Origin: Hirsutella rhossiliensis
Lineage: Eukaryota; Ascomycota; Sordariomycetes; Hypocreales; Ophiocordycipitaceae
Direction: 5' to 3'
NCBI RefSeq assembly: GCF_020360975.1
Contig: NW_025408670.1
Span: 186,001 to 250,000, forward strand
Length of the DNA stretch: 64,000 nucleotides
A model generated the notes under the pieces. That model saw only the letters and a program-made list of their open reading frames with translations. It did no database searches and had not been told where the DNA came from. Position 1 is the stretch's first letter. Every line of letters starts with the position of its first letter. This document shows, piece by piece, positions 1 through 10,559 of this stretch. Made by a program: the position numbers and the translations under genes.

Positions 1-1690
1 ATACCGTAATATAGGTAGCGGCCGTTAGCTTTTTTTTTCCTAATTTTATCGCTTATTACCTACTTCGCTTATTACTTAAAGTATAAGATAGTATAAGGGA
101 TATTTAATAATAACTTCCTACTACGTTTAGCTTAGTCTATATAGGTAGCTAATATTAAGGTATCCTTATTAGTATCGATAGTTAGCTATTCCTCTTATAA
201 AAAGGCGGTAATCCTATTACCGCTATATAGCGTACGCTTATAAAGCTTTTAGAAATATAGTATCTACTTATAGCCCTATACTACCTTTATTAACTAGCTT
301 ATATACTCGCTATAATTAATAAGTATAATTATAGGGATAAGTAGCTCTTATAAAGCTAGTATAATTAAGTTCTATAACTATATAAGCTTCGCGCTATCTT
401 CTTATACTATAGTTCCCGCTACCTATAAGAGCGTCTTTTTAAAGTTAAGGAGGAATTCGCTAAAGGTCTACCCGTCCCTTTACTTAAGGGTCTATAGCTT
501 ATCCTATGCCTTCTCCCGCTCCTATACGTTGCCGAACGTATATATAAGGTATTAAAAGAAGTCCTATAGGTCGCGTCTACTTTTAGGGCCGCCCTTATCT
601 TAGAATCTAAAGATCCGCTATATCTAAGGCTCTAGTAGTATATAGAGAAGTAAATACTATACTATATTATAATAGCTATTTAGGCCCTATTTCTTATTTA
701 TTATAAACTTCGTCTATAGCTAGCTAAGGAAGAAGTAAAAGGACTTAGGCTTACTATCTTAAGTCGGCTAAGGAAGCGGCTTCTATATTAGTAGTACCGC
801 CGCTATAACCGGTATTATAGAGGTTATAAGGGTTAACGCTAGTCTCGTAAACGGCTCTCTTAGTATAGTAAGAACCTTATTCTTCTTACTAGCCGTCGCG
901 CTTTTAATTGCTTTTAAGATAGCTACGATACTTCCTATCTACCTAGGGGGTAGCGGGTTACTCTTTTAAAAAGGCAGCACCCTTTTTAAGGAGATATTTA
1001 TTAGATCTATTAGTTAATAGCTTATATTATTATAGAGTAAGCAGAGGTATATATATAGGTGCTATCTATAGGATAATATTAATAAGCTATATAGAGCTCT
1101 TTTATACGCGGCTAGCCTATATATATATATATAAGATCCGGCCTTTTATATATAACTATATAGCTTAGGCTATAGCCTAAGCCTATAACTTATAATAGTT
1201 AAAGACTCTTATAATCGGCCTTTATAGCTTTCTAAGGACTATATTACTATTAGGGTTAATAGAGGTCTAAAGCTAGTACTATTTAGTAGTATTCTTTACT
1301 TACTTATACTACTTAGTTTAGTCTTTAAGCTTCTTAAGCGTATATATTAGCTTTAATAAGAAAGAAGATAGTTTTATTATAAGATTAATAGAGACTATAC
1401 CTTTAAGGGGGGGTTTTTAATAAGATATAATATTCGTTATAAAATTAAGGTTAATAGTATAAAAGGGGGCTTTAAATAGCTTTACTTCCTTATATTATAA
1501 TTAATTAAATAATATAAAGAGATAATAGCTATAGACTTATACTAGGCTTATAACTAGTTATTAGGTCTTTATATTAAAGAAAGAGGGTATATATTACTCT
1601 ATCCTACCTAAAAGAGGGAGTCTATAGGTATAACTATATATATATATATAAAGTGCGGGGGGGAATAGGTTTCCCTACGAATCCAGCAGC
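1..1690. repeat. AT-rich RIP-degenerated repeat block
   Basis: The stretch is dense in TA, TTA and ATA and almost lacks CA and TG dinucleotides, while CG persists. That pattern is what repeat-induced point mutation (CpA to TpA) leaves in Pezizomycotina. No ORF survives. It is most likely a dead transposon, but its class cannot be read. Composition changes sharply at about 1,680-1,700, where ordinary sequence with CA and TG resumes. Confidence 0.8.
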
Positions 1691-2034
1691 TTACGGTTAT
1701 CCGGATCCGTTAAGAAACTTCCTTAGCATCCCTTAGGTTAACTACCGCATTCGGTGCCTCCGGATACGGCGATAGCATCGTCTCCGCTTATAGGGATGAG
1801 GGGCGCGCCTGTTGGTGCGTGTGGGCGTGAGCCCAACCTTCAATAGCTACACATTAGTCTGTGGCCCACTGGGACCCTTGTTGGGTCTTTGAGACCCTCG
1901 TTGGGTCGTGACAACCTTCCAGTGATAGACAGCAGCCATTGGTGGGTGCCGCTACCCCCCCCCCTCGGTCATCGGGTGGAAAGATGCTCGCGGGAGAGGC
2001 TACCATACAAGAAGGCTACGGAGGGCATTTTCAA
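1691..2034. other. left junction of the cassette array
   Basis: Sequence between the RIP block and the first cassette gene. From the unit spacing, U0's inverted-repeat landmark should fall near 1,750, but it is absent, so the array is truncated or eroded here. No TATA-hairpin of the kind seen in other cassettes is visible; a sequence near 2,005-2,020 may be its decayed form. A 13-base C run lies near 1,955-1,965. No gene seen. Confidence 0.4.
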
Positions 2035-2791
2035 TATGCCGGTACCTCGTGGCGCGAAGGTGAAACGAGTGTCGACTACCACCTTCTCGATTCTTCCAAC
2101 TTTGTTGGTCACGTTCCGGCTTAGAAGGTCCCGCACTCAAGTGAATTGTTTCCTTGACGCTGGTTTGCGCAGCTTCATTTTTCCTGGCTGGTCTATTGAC
2201 AGCTTAGGCGAGGCCGACTCATTGTGGTACACTTCCGATCTGCTGGGCAGACTAAGAGAATCCCTGCTTCGTGAGGCAGCCATCCACGTCAGTCCATGCG
2301 AGACTGAGAAGACAGATACATGCCGTTAACGGATACAGTTTGCCGTCGACACGCGGTTGTGTTGGCAAGGGCCATAGAGTCTATTCGATCATGTCGGATG
2401 GGACTACCGAGTACCGACCCTCCCCCGAAGATAGAGCCGGGGACGCAGAACTGCATCTGCACTATCAAGTGGCGGAGGCCGAATGACCCTGAGGCCTTTA
2501 CGTGGTACTACAAAACGGACTGTCCTGTCTTACTGGACCAGCATACGCGTCATCGGGAGATATTCACACAGGCCCTGGATGGCGGCTTCGGATTTGCAAG
2601 GGACCCGGAGGGAGGTAGGATTATCATCAGCGACGGCAAGGTGAGTCGCATCTCGAGACCATCTTCTCTGCTTCATTGCGTCCCTTTCTCCTTCATGCAC
2701 CGCTAACGTGGACATGATGCCCGTCCAGGAGAGACACTCACCTTAGTTTATGTAGCCAAGCAGCCGAGCCTTTCGGTCCTTTCGAAGAAGT
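2035..2791 (+). pseudogene. U0 cassette gene remnant, unrecognised, frame-disrupted
   Basis: Protein-like sequence is spread over different frames: one ending near 2,329 that starts MPVPRGAKVKRVS, one with MSDGTTEYRPSPED from 2,391, and a good segment ending GGRIIISDGK just before a canonical GTGAGT donor at 2,641. A matching acceptor with a CTAAC branch-like site ends near 2,728, and the reading TLTLVYVAKQPSL follows to a stop near 2,791. The frames do not join without at least two shifts, so the gene is decayed or carries sequence errors. The basic MPxxxK start resembles those of U2, U11 and U14. No family recognised. Confidence 0.4.
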
Positions 2792-3109
2792 AGACGGTTC
2801 TTCACAACAGGATGGACCAACATGCGACTAGAGCTGCATATCGGTAATGTACAAGGAGACTTCGTGGAAAGCCTGCATAGATTGGTAACTGGTAAAGGGA
2901 CAATAGAATGAGATTCAGGATACTTTTCGTGTCTGTACAGAGGTGTAACCCTGTCCATTGGAGTTTGTATGCAGATCCATCCGTTTCGTGACTTCTTCCA
3001 TCGAACTTGTAAGTCGAACACTACATGGCTTTGAACATGACCCGGAGAGGACTCCAAGTGACGGGAAGTAGACTGAACTGTAGAAGGCGTAGGTCTCAAC
3101 CTGCAAGCG

Positions 3110-3595
3110 GTCACTTTGTTTCAAGAGACATCACTCTGAATGATCACCTCCGGAGGACTCCTTCATGACTACGGTCATTACCCCCGAAGGGCCCGAAGGG
3201 GGTGCGACCAGGCCGCAGGACTGGGCGTGAAGAGCCACGCTGCAAGAGACCCAGACTGAGTACACACCGTTCACAAGAACACCACCCCAGTGAAGCACCA
3301 CCCGAGCAACGCGAGGTAAACACCACCCAGTGAAATGCTACCGACAAACAGTCATCCGATAGGAGCGATCGGAGAGAGCGGACACCACCCGCCCTTATCC
3401 CGCAACGAGGCCGGCAGCCGAGTGAGGACGGGGGGGGCAAGTGAGCACCAGCGATCGCGCGGACGCCAGTATGTTTGTGTCAAGCTGGTCAATACCGCTA
3501 CACCATGCAAAATGAGGGCACCCCCCAATAGAGGTGTTACTAACGCGTATTATAGGCCCTTTTTTGTCCTGATAGTTTGGTATAAGGGGGAACCA
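3110..3595 (+). repeat. common region CR1 (interrupted)
   Basis: First complete copy of the structured region that heads every cassette. In order: a CCTCC/GGAGG hairpin; a C-run/GAA/G-run hairpin, here expanded with a second nested CCCGAAGGG; a longer hairpin with arms CCAGGCC/GGACTGG closed by GCA instead of the usual GAA; the GCGTG/CACGC hairpin; a variable spacer; then the inverted-repeat element. The left arm is altered here (GCCCTTAT). The right arm is split from its conserved lead-in by a 97-bp insertion. Confidence 0.8.
3478..3574. mobile_element. 97-bp insertion with 5-bp target duplication
   Basis: It interrupts the landmark that is contiguous in all other units. GTTTG is present on both sides (3473-3477 and 3575-3579), and the insert begins TGTCA and ends TGATA, which are imperfect inverted ends. 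A solo LTR fragment or MITE-like element are the options; it encodes nothing. Confidence 0.55.
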
Positions 3596-3766
3596 CAGAA
3601 CCAGGCACCAGCCACGTGACGGCCCCTCGTCATAAACTCGACTACGGAGAGGGACATACGTTTACCCGCACAAGGGGGAGGGAAACGGTGCTAAGTTAAA
3701 CCGCTAAACCGGTAGAGACAGAGTGTGTGTGCGGGACCCACCATGACTTGTCGACAAAGAGGGCGA

Positions 3767-3788
3767 CATAAAAGGGCAGAAGATGCCC
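3767..3788 (+). promoter_or_regulatory. U1 TATA box plus adjacent hairpin
   Basis: CATAAAA is followed immediately by the perfect stem GGGCA/TGCCC with a 5-nt loop. The same arrangement with a different stem occurs in every cassette, so this is taken as the core promoter of the U1 gene. Sequence just downstream (to about 3,870) is shared with U7, whose gene is a paralog of this one. Confidence 0.7.
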
Positions 3789-4132
3789 ACGCCAACAGGA
3801 TATCGAGTTGCGGCGAGACTCATTGCCACCTGCACTCATCAGAGTGACTGTCGAGGACCAGTGCAAATCGTCACACGAGGCCATCGCCGACCCTGACCAC
3901 CGCGGACAGACGCGCACCCACCTACCTACCCTGCACAGGATACCAGACCGACGGGACTTGCTTATCAAGCATCGAGGTCAGCTGACCACGCGCATGGTTT
4001 GTGTTGCTCGGCCGACACGTCACATACGCCAAGGGACAGACGTCACCCAGCCAAGTGGACCTTGCCTTTCCCACTGGATTGACCACAAACGATTTGGGAA
4101 TCGTCTCTCTATCATCCGAGGTCGGCCATCAT

Positions 4133-4744
4133 ATGATGGAGCATGACCAGGTCTCTCGTCAGCCCAACTTCTCCACCGCGGCAGGTGGCATGAGGCTAGT
4201 AGCGGAACACCTGGAGCTGTGTGAGAACTTGCCGGCGGTCGAAGGCGGTGCTCGCCTCATGCAGAGGATGGACACCATTTTGGAGCGCTTGGCGACAATG
4301 GAGCAGGCGATGCGCCGTGGCTTTTTGGATGTCGGCCAGAGAGTGGACGCGTTAGACCGCAAGGTCACTGTTACGTGAGTGGTTTGTCGCGTTTCTCCCA
4401 CGTGGTGATACTGACCGCTTTCGTTCCCGGGCAGGAACAAGAACTTCACGGCACGCATGCAGAACAGCATTGTCGTTCACGAAAGTGTCGAGCTGGCGCC
4501 TCTCTATAGTGCCCAAACGGGGGATCTGGTCCCCGGATGTCCAAGGAAGCTGGCTGATCTAGACAGACTATCAGGTAAGTGGCTTGTACACGTACTCCCG
4601 GGGGAAAGCGCTGATAAGTGGCTATAACCAGCTCAAGAGGCGGCGGAGCTGCTACGTCAGCTGGATGAACCCGTGCCGAGAACAGTAGATCAGAGAAGGA
4701 GCCAGCTGAGGCATGCTTTTGGCGTGAGGACGCGGGCCGCATGA
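4133..4744 (+). CDS. U1 cassette gene: small helical protein, paralog 1 of 3
   Basis: Three exons: 4133-4374, 4435-4574 and 4632-4744, 164 aa. Introns are canonical (GTGAGT...GCAG and GTAAGT...CCAG) in phases 2 and 1. The protein has a GGARLMQRMDTILERLATME amphipathic helix that should form a coiled coil, then the motif PLYSxxTGxxxP and a basic C-terminus. Exons 2 and 3 are 140 and 113 nt, exactly as in the U7 paralog, so the model is well supported. Similar small proteins (GNLPA...coiled coil...PL-S-TG) are common among uncharacterised fungal genes; no function is known to me. The start is the MM pair at 4133/4136, chosen because the U7 paralog starts at a comparable place; an upstream in-frame start at 4001 is possible. 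Confidence 0.8.
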
Positions 4745-4929
4745 AAAATGTGGCTCTTTGCGTTATCAGAGAGTGTCGGCGTTGGGCAGGAGTTCTCGGA
4801 TGGGAATCTGACTATATTTTTACTTACGTCGCAATAGCTTCACTTCTATGTAGAACATGAATAAGGACTCCCGATTGAACGTAAACTCTCATCTATTTTG
4901 GAACAGCATTGTAGTGACATTACTCAATA

Positions 4930-5550
4930 GATATTGGAGGAACCCTCGTTTACAAGAGATTGACTTAAGTGATCAACCCCGTAGGGCCCAAGCAGGACTA
5001 CGGATATTGACCCCCGAAGGGGGTGCGTCGAGGCTGAAGGTCGAGATGCGAAGAGCCACACTTGAAGCACACAGGATCGAGTCAGCCCGTTCACAAGAAT
5101 TCTTGACAACACTCACACCCGAGTGCAACGAGGCAAACACCTCCCAGTAAAACGCTACAGACAAAGTCCACAACACCAGGAGCGAGCAGCGCGAGCGGAC
5201 CCCTTCCCCCTTATCCCGCGACGAGCCACCCCGTAGGGCCCAAGCAGGACTACGGATATTGACCCCCGAAGGGGGTGCGTCGAGGCTGAAGGTCGAGATG
5301 CGAAGAGCCACACTTGAAGCACACAGGATCGAGTCAGCCCGTTCACAAGAATTCTTGACAACACTCACACCCGAGTGCAACGAGGCAAACACCTCCCAGT
5401 AAAACGCTACAGACAAAGTCCACAACACCAGGAGCGAGCAGCGCGAGCGGACCCCTTCCCCCTTATCCCGCAGCCGGAGGCGAGGACGCGGTAGCAAGCG
5501 AGTATTGACGAGCGCGCGGACGAGAGTATGTTTGGTATAAGGGGGAACCA
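4930..5550 (+). repeat. common region CR2 (internally duplicated)
   Basis: Carries the hairpin series twice because of a 252-bp tandem duplication. The first hairpin is CCC-GTA-GGG; the long hairpin has arms TCGAGGCT/GGTCGAGA in both copies. It ends with the intact inverted repeat, the right arm at about 5,537-5,547. Confidence 0.85.
4975..5478 (+). repeat. 252-bp direct tandem duplication inside CR2
   Basis: The block from ACCCCGTAGGG through the left inverted-repeat arm occurs twice in succession with an offset of 252 bp and is essentially identical. Subtracting one copy brings the U1-U2 landmark distance from 1955 to 1703 bp, the standard unit length. Confidence 0.85.
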
Positions 5551-5750
5551 CGGCACCAGGACCCAGACTAGGTGCGTCCCCGGTCATAAACTTGCCTGCA
5601 AGAGTCTTTGAGTCACCTGACTAGCAGACAGGGACGAGTCGCTAACGCCCAATGGGAACGTAGAGAGCAGGGCGGGATACATGCACGAAGGTGCAGTCAC
5701 AGTTTGGGGTGTGGCCACAAGCTCGAGTGGAGCCGCTCCCACGCAACGGG

Positions 5751-5768
5751 GTATAAAGGCAGGGTGCC
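5751..5768 (+). promoter_or_regulatory. U2 TATA box plus adjacent hairpin
   Basis: GTATAAA followed directly by stem GGCA/TGCC with loop GGG. It lies about 185 bp upstream of the U2 start codon. Confidence 0.7.
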
Positions 5769-5953
5769 GCCCTCGCATGCTCAGGACGAGAGTCTACCAC
5801 TTCCAGCCACTGACCGAGAGGCATCAAACCTGAACGCAGTGCGTTTTCTGTGAGAGAGATGCATGACTGTTTCTCCACTGAGGAGACAGGGCATTCTCGC
5901 TGAGGGTAGCTCAACGAAGACTTGGCCGGCGCGCGGAGCAGAATCGGCTGATC

Positions 5954-6724
5954 ATGCCGGGCAAGAATCGGCTGAAGGGCGATGGCCGTTTTGCTGAGAA
6001 GGGCTCGCAATCGGAGACGTCTTCTGGTAAGCGTTGGGAAACCCCGGCAGGGTTCTACTCGCCTGATACATTAACGAAGTGGACGACAGGGAGCAGTGCA
6101 TCAGATAGCAGCTTGGGGAGCCTGCATGAGTTCGTTGTGCCCGACTCACAGAGTGAAGGAGGCTTGGACGTGGCGACAGAGTCGTTGGATCATCAGCATG
6201 AAGTCCCGGAGACCCCTCCCTGCCGGCAACCTTCTCCAGACACGGTGTATCACCAAGTGGTGGAGCAAAGTAAGTTGAAGCGCAAAGCGGAACAGCAGCA
6301 CGGAAAGCGACGTCTGCTCGGCGAAAGCCCCAGGAGTTCCAGCCCCGTTCTGATGGAGAAGGAGGGGCATCTGCGCCTTCAGTCCGTAGTGGCCGGGCAC
6401 TCGGAGACACCATGTGCCGTGCACGCTTTTTTGAGAGAGCTGCCTTCGCTAGAGAGCGAGTTAGAGTCTGCCACCTTGAACCTTGTCCGCGCGGAACAGA
6501 GTCTGGCTGCCGTGAGGCAACTTTTCGACAAACATGGAAGTGGATGTGCCTGTGTCCACTGGCCCGGGCTTCGTAGTCCCCTCAAGATGAAACAGGAGAA
6601 GAGCCCTGGAACGCGGCCACATGTGGTGTTGGACGAGGAGGGAAAGACGGCGGAGTCGGAGACAGATTCAGACGTACCGCTTCGTAGATTCTCACGAGGG
6701 AGACGTGGTAGACTGGCGTATTAA
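5954..6724 (+). CDS. U2 cassette gene: basic, serine-rich protein of unknown function
   Basis: Single uninterrupted ORF of 256 aa from the first ATG. It opens with MPGKNRLKGD, like the U11 protein (MPGKKKKGA). The N-terminal half is low-complexity and rich in Ser, Thr and Gly; a KLKRKAEQQHGKRR stretch could be a nuclear localisation signal; residues of about 155-185 (LPSLESELESATLNLVRAEQ) form a heptad-like helix followed by GCACVHWPG; the C-terminus is acidic then Arg-rich (RRFSRGRRGRL). No family recognised. A nuclear or nucleic-acid-associated role is inferred from composition only. Confidence 0.6.
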   Translation: MPGKNRLKGDGRFAEKGSQSETSSGKRWETPAGFYSPDTLTKWTTGSSASDSSLGSLHEFVVPDSQSEGGLDVATESLDHQHEVPETPPCRQPSPDTVYHQVVEQSKLKRKAEQQHGKRRLLGESPRSSSPVLMEKEGHLRLQSVVAGHSETPCAVHAFLRELPSLESELESATLNLVRAEQSLAAVRQLFDKHGSGCACVHWPGLRSPLKMKQEKSPGTRPHVVLDEEGKTAESETDSDVPLRRFSRGRRGRLAY

Positions 6725-6860
6725 CCCTCTACTGGACTCTCCTTGCTCATCTCAACCGGGCTCTAGAATAGCGCATAAGCAGGGTGGATTTGATCACGAA
6801 ACATGCAGGGTCTCTTTGTGATGTGGACACAGAAACGTAAGCCAACCCGGCCCAGCAGGC

Positions 6861-7296
6861 CAACCCCTCGAGGATACCAACTCGAGGATAAACCCCGTAG
6901 GGCATATCTAGACTACGAATGCAATCCCCCGAAGGGGGTGCAGACAGGCCGAAGGACTGGCTGTGAAGAGCCACCCGCTCCAAACACACAGACAGTGTCC
7001 ACACCGTAGACTGGGAGGTCCAAGTCACATACTATCTGTATGGCAGTCCATACCGTGCTAACGCACACGGTCGGAACCACCACCAAAATCTTCATGAGAA
7101 CGATGAACACGCGGAACCACGGGGATAGCAAATCCCACAAAAATGCCCCGGCTACCAACGGAAGCCCGACCCCAAGAGCGAGCCAGCGGCGAGCGGACCC
7201 CTTCCCCCTTATCCCGCAGCCGGAGGCGAGGACGCGGTAGCAAGCGAGTATTGACGAGCGCGCGGACGAGAGTATGTTTGGTATAAGGGGGAACCA
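6861..7296 (+). repeat. common region CR3 (long type)
   Basis: Opens with a perfect CCTCGAG/CTCGAGG hairpin around GATACCAA, then CCC-GTA-GGG, CCCCC-GAA-GGGGG, and the long hairpin ACAGGCC/GGACTGGC. It belongs to the long type (also CR5, CR8, CR15), which carries an extra block including TATGG-CAGT-CCATA and ACCACCACCAAAA. The inverted-repeat pair is intact. Confidence 0.85.
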
Positions 7297-7509
7297 CGGC
7301 ACCAGGCACCAGACTGGGGACAAATTCGCCGGTCATTGCACGGGATTAATGCCGTGCGTCATACACTACGGGAGTGAGAGCGGGAGAAGTGGCCGTAAAC
7401 CCGGATGACAAAGGAAGGAGGGGGGGACTGCAGAGAATCATGCAGGCAACAGTCAAGAGGGTGTGGGGGATCCACACCCACTCGTCACACGGAGGTGACC
7501 ACCGAGAGG

Positions 7510-7527
7510 GTATAAGAAGCTGGCTTC
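7510..7527 (+). promoter_or_regulatory. U3 TATA box plus adjacent hairpin
   Basis: GTATAA followed by stem GAAG/CTTC with loop CTGG; identical to U12. A GTGTGG/CCACAC hairpin followed by CTCGTC lies about 40 bp upstream. Confidence 0.65.
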
Positions 7528-7529
7528 GC

Positions 7530-8585
7530 CCACTTCCACTCCCACCAGAAGAGAATCACTCTTCTCTTTTGAACTTCGTTCAACACTCCGCGCAAGCGCT
7601 CCGCTATCCTCGCCTGGCGGCTCGCTGGAAAAGCAGGACGGAGTAGAGGTGAATGTCCATTCCTCCGCATACGTGCACCCTGCGGTGCACTCGCTCCCTC
7701 ATTCCCCCGGTGAGGACCTCGATTGGTAGCCGGGAGGCGTCAAGAGGAACCCCTTGTAGTCCCCGTAGGGAAAATGGAGGTCCGTTTTTCACGCCCAGGA
7801 CCCAGAAAGCGCACTGCTACAGTGGCTACACGAGAGTGCTCTGCCTCCCAGAACAGGAGGTTCCATGCCTGCCGGCGGCTTTTACTCCTCGCCTGCGGCT
7901 CGCCACGCAGCATATGGTGACTCCTTCGACCCTGGGTACTGGAAGTGGGCTTTCCATCGAGCCAGATGCACCCGCAACGGAGTGAGTGGGATACCAGCGG
8001 TTCAGTCAGTGACAGTCCTGGTAAGGGGCAGCCTTCATCCATGAGGAGTTGGGAACGATTCCTCCCTCCGCTTCGCTCCGTCCGTCACGTCACCTGCGGT
8101 GCGGGTTCATAGTCTAGGCCATCCCTCCGGGGGTCATCATTCGAGGCGTAGCCAGGGGAAACAGGAGTCACCACGTGAGTATAAACTCAACGCATCTCGC
8201 AAGAGTCCGTCGGTAGCCAGTGCGACTTTGGTTGTGGACCAGCCCCCCCTCACGACGTAGCCAGGAGAAGGAACACTCGTTGTCATTGGAGTGAATGTGA
8301 ACACACACTTTGGACTGTAAAGTCAAAAGTCGAAGTCGAAGTCGAATGGACGGAGTTGAAGTAGGCTCGATACCATCCGTGAGTGTAAACAACTGTGTAG
8401 ACACCCCGCTTGCCTAGACCAGTGCTGGGGATAGCCTCACCTGTCCACCACCCCTAGACTACATCTTACCAGACCTGAAGATGTATCCGTTCGCTGGCGT
8501 AGAAGTGATGGAGTGACTGTACACTCCAATCTGCCCAGGCTACCAACAAGACCCAAAAGAGCATGAGCCAACCCGGCATCGTAGA
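7530..8585 (+). ncRNA. U3 non-coding-type cassette body
   Basis: No ORF here looks like protein; the longest readings are Pro/Ser/Arg-rich and not shared with the sister units. Instead, long blocks are shared at the nucleotide level with U4 (CTCCGCGCAAGCGCTCCGCT, a GTGCAC/GTGCAC hairpin, CTTGTAGTCCCCGTAGGG), with U12, and in the 3' half with U16 (GCATCTCG-AAGAGTCC). A GAAGAG/CTCTTC hairpin follows the TATA. A structured non-coding transcript is the best reading; a decayed coding ancestor is the alternative. Confidence 0.35.
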
Positions 8586-8589
8586 GTCC

Positions 8590-8627
8590 AAGCGTTTACA
8601 AGAGATAGATGGTATAAGGGGGAACCA
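8590..8627 (+). repeat. CR4 remnant (common region deleted)
   Basis: The usual lead-in GTTTACAAGAGATAGAT joins directly to GGTATAAGGGGGAACCA. All hairpins and the left arm, about 400 bp, are missing. The deletion explains why U3 is 1331 bp instead of about 1731. Confidence 0.85.
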
Positions 8628-8839
8628 CGGCACCAGGACCCAGACTAGGTGCTTCCCCAGCACTACACGGGATTCATCACGTGGTCCTACATGAAATGAA
8701 CTGGAGGGAAATGAAATGGTGAGTAAACCGGGAAGAACGGAGGGACTGAAGGGGAGACTGCAGAGCATCATGCAGGCCAAGACCAAGAGGGTGTGGGGGA
8801 CCCACCCCGACTCGTCCCCAACAGGGACACACAGAGATG

Positions 8840-8856
8840 TATAAGAGGGAGCCCTC
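8840..8856 (+). promoter_or_regulatory. U4 TATA box plus adjacent hairpin
   Basis: TATAA followed by stem GAGGG/CCCTC. A GTGGG/CCCAC hairpin precedes it by about 40 bp. Confidence 0.6.
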
Positions 8857-8859
8857 GTC

Positions 8860-9900
8860 CAACCCTCCAACAGAAGAGTCTTCTTCCTCTTCCACTCACA
8901 CAATAGTGGACGTGCCACAGGCACAGGTAGGATCTACTCTATCCCCGCCGGGGGACACTGGAGACACTGTCGTGACTGCGTCACTCGTCTTGCAGACAGC
9001 CTTTTGAACTACGTTCAACACTCCGCGCAAGCGCTCCGCTGGCCTCGCCTGCGGCTCGCAAAGAGCTGAACTAAGTAGAGGAGGATGTCCACTCCTCCGC
9101 ATACGTGCACCCTGCGGTGCACTCGCTCTGTCATTCCCGTGAGGAGAGACCATTGGTAGCCGGGGTGAGTGTGGAGGAACCCCTTGTAGTCCCCGTAGGG
9201 AAAACTGAGGATCGCTTTTGCCCCGCCGAACCAGCAGTCGACACTTTTGGACAAGAGTCCTCTTTTCTGTTGAAGACATTGATTCTGGAGCAGGTCTTGG
9301 TCATACCCCTGACCCTGAGCTCTGGCGGAGAGTGGTGGCCGCGTCATGATGAGTGACGACAGTTTGTTGCCCCGGACTCCTTCCCACTCCCACACCTGTT
9401 GATGTGTGGGTCTTTGAGGCTTCTGCCTATTCCTCCCGAGAGGGGTTTCGCAGTCATGAGTCGATATCGACGAGGATGAGCACAGGAGTGGGATCCCGTA
9501 TCCATGGGAGGCAGACTTCTTTCCTTGAACAGAGTGACACACACGGAGTGGAAAGGACGGAGACGGAGACAGTGACACAAGTCCAGTCTGTAGTACCCAC
9601 TGGGCATTCGCCCACCCACATCGGATCAGAGTGACATGAGTGGCTGGAAAGCCGGGACGGTAGAGTATCCATCTCACCTGACTGGAAAGGGACTGGTGAT
9701 AGCCTCATTGACCCTGGCCTTTGAGCACCTAAGAAGGTGTTGCACGAGTGGAATACCGGGAGCGTAGTCATCGACGGAATAGAGTGCATGTACAATGCTA
9801 GAACCGAGATGCGGTAGAGCCAACCAAGTAGACTCCTACAAGACACTTCTCATTCCACATGCCACCCGGCTACAGATAGACTCCAACAAGGAGAGTGATC
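8860..9900 (+). ncRNA. U4 non-coding-type cassette body
   Basis: Shares nucleotide blocks with U3 (9,003-9,240 against 7,570-7,800) and with U16/U17 (ACTGCGTCACTCGTCTTGCAG). An intron-like segment GTAGGA...CTTGCAG spans about 8,927-8,995, suggesting a spliced transcript. No ORF is conserved among the sister units. The remainder, 9,240-9,900, is unique and without recognisable coding. Confidence 0.35.
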
Positions 9901-9918
9901 CTTTCCCAGAGCGTAAGC

Positions 9919-10363
9919 CAACCCCTCGAGAGATACCAACTGAGGATAACCCCCGGAGGGCCCAGTCATGACTATGGTCATTACCCCCGCAGGGGGTGCA
10001 GGCAGGCCGAAGGACTGACTGTGAGAAGCCACACTCAAACAGAGCAGATCGTGTCACACAGTCCACACACAGTGAACAGGGAAGTCCAAATCACATACCA
10101 CTTGTATGGCAGTCCATACTGTGCCAACGCACACAGTCGGAACCACCACCAAAAAGGTGCCCAAGAACGATGAAAGCGCAGAACCACGGCGATAGCAAAT
10201 CCCACAAAAATGCCCCGGCTACCAAAGTAGTCCCAGCCCCAGGAGCGAGCCAGAGGCGAGCGGACCCCTTCCCCCTTATCCCGCAGCCGGAGGCGAGGAC
10301 ACGGGAACGAGCGAGCACCAGCGAGCAAGTGGACGCCAGTATGTTTGGTATAAGGGGGAACCA
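9919..10363 (+). repeat. common region CR5 (long type)
   Basis: First hairpin with GATACCA loop, CCCC-CGGA-GGGG-like hairpin, CCCCC-GCA-GGGGG (loop GCA rather than GAA), long hairpin GCAGGCC/GGACTGAC, TGTG/CACA hairpin, long-type insert with TATGG-CAGT-CCATA, and both inverted-repeat arms. Confidence 0.85.
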
Positions 10364-10541
10364 CGGAACCAGGCACCAGACTGGGACCAATTCCACCATC
10401 ATTGGCGAGAGCGGTCCTACATTAGTCCGAGAGACAGGAGGACAATGGTACGTAACACCTAGGCACCCAGAGGGGGGATGGTGGAAAGGTGTGGCAGGCG
10501 CATGCATGGATCCACACCAGCTTGTCGACATAAGAGGGAGA

Positions 10542-10559
10542 CATAAAAGGACAGCGTCC
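10542..10559 (+). promoter_or_regulatory. U5 TATA box plus adjacent hairpin
   Basis: CATAAAA followed by stem GGAC/GTCC with loop AGC, a stem used by no other cassette. A GTGTGG/CCACAC hairpin lies upstream. Confidence 0.65.
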
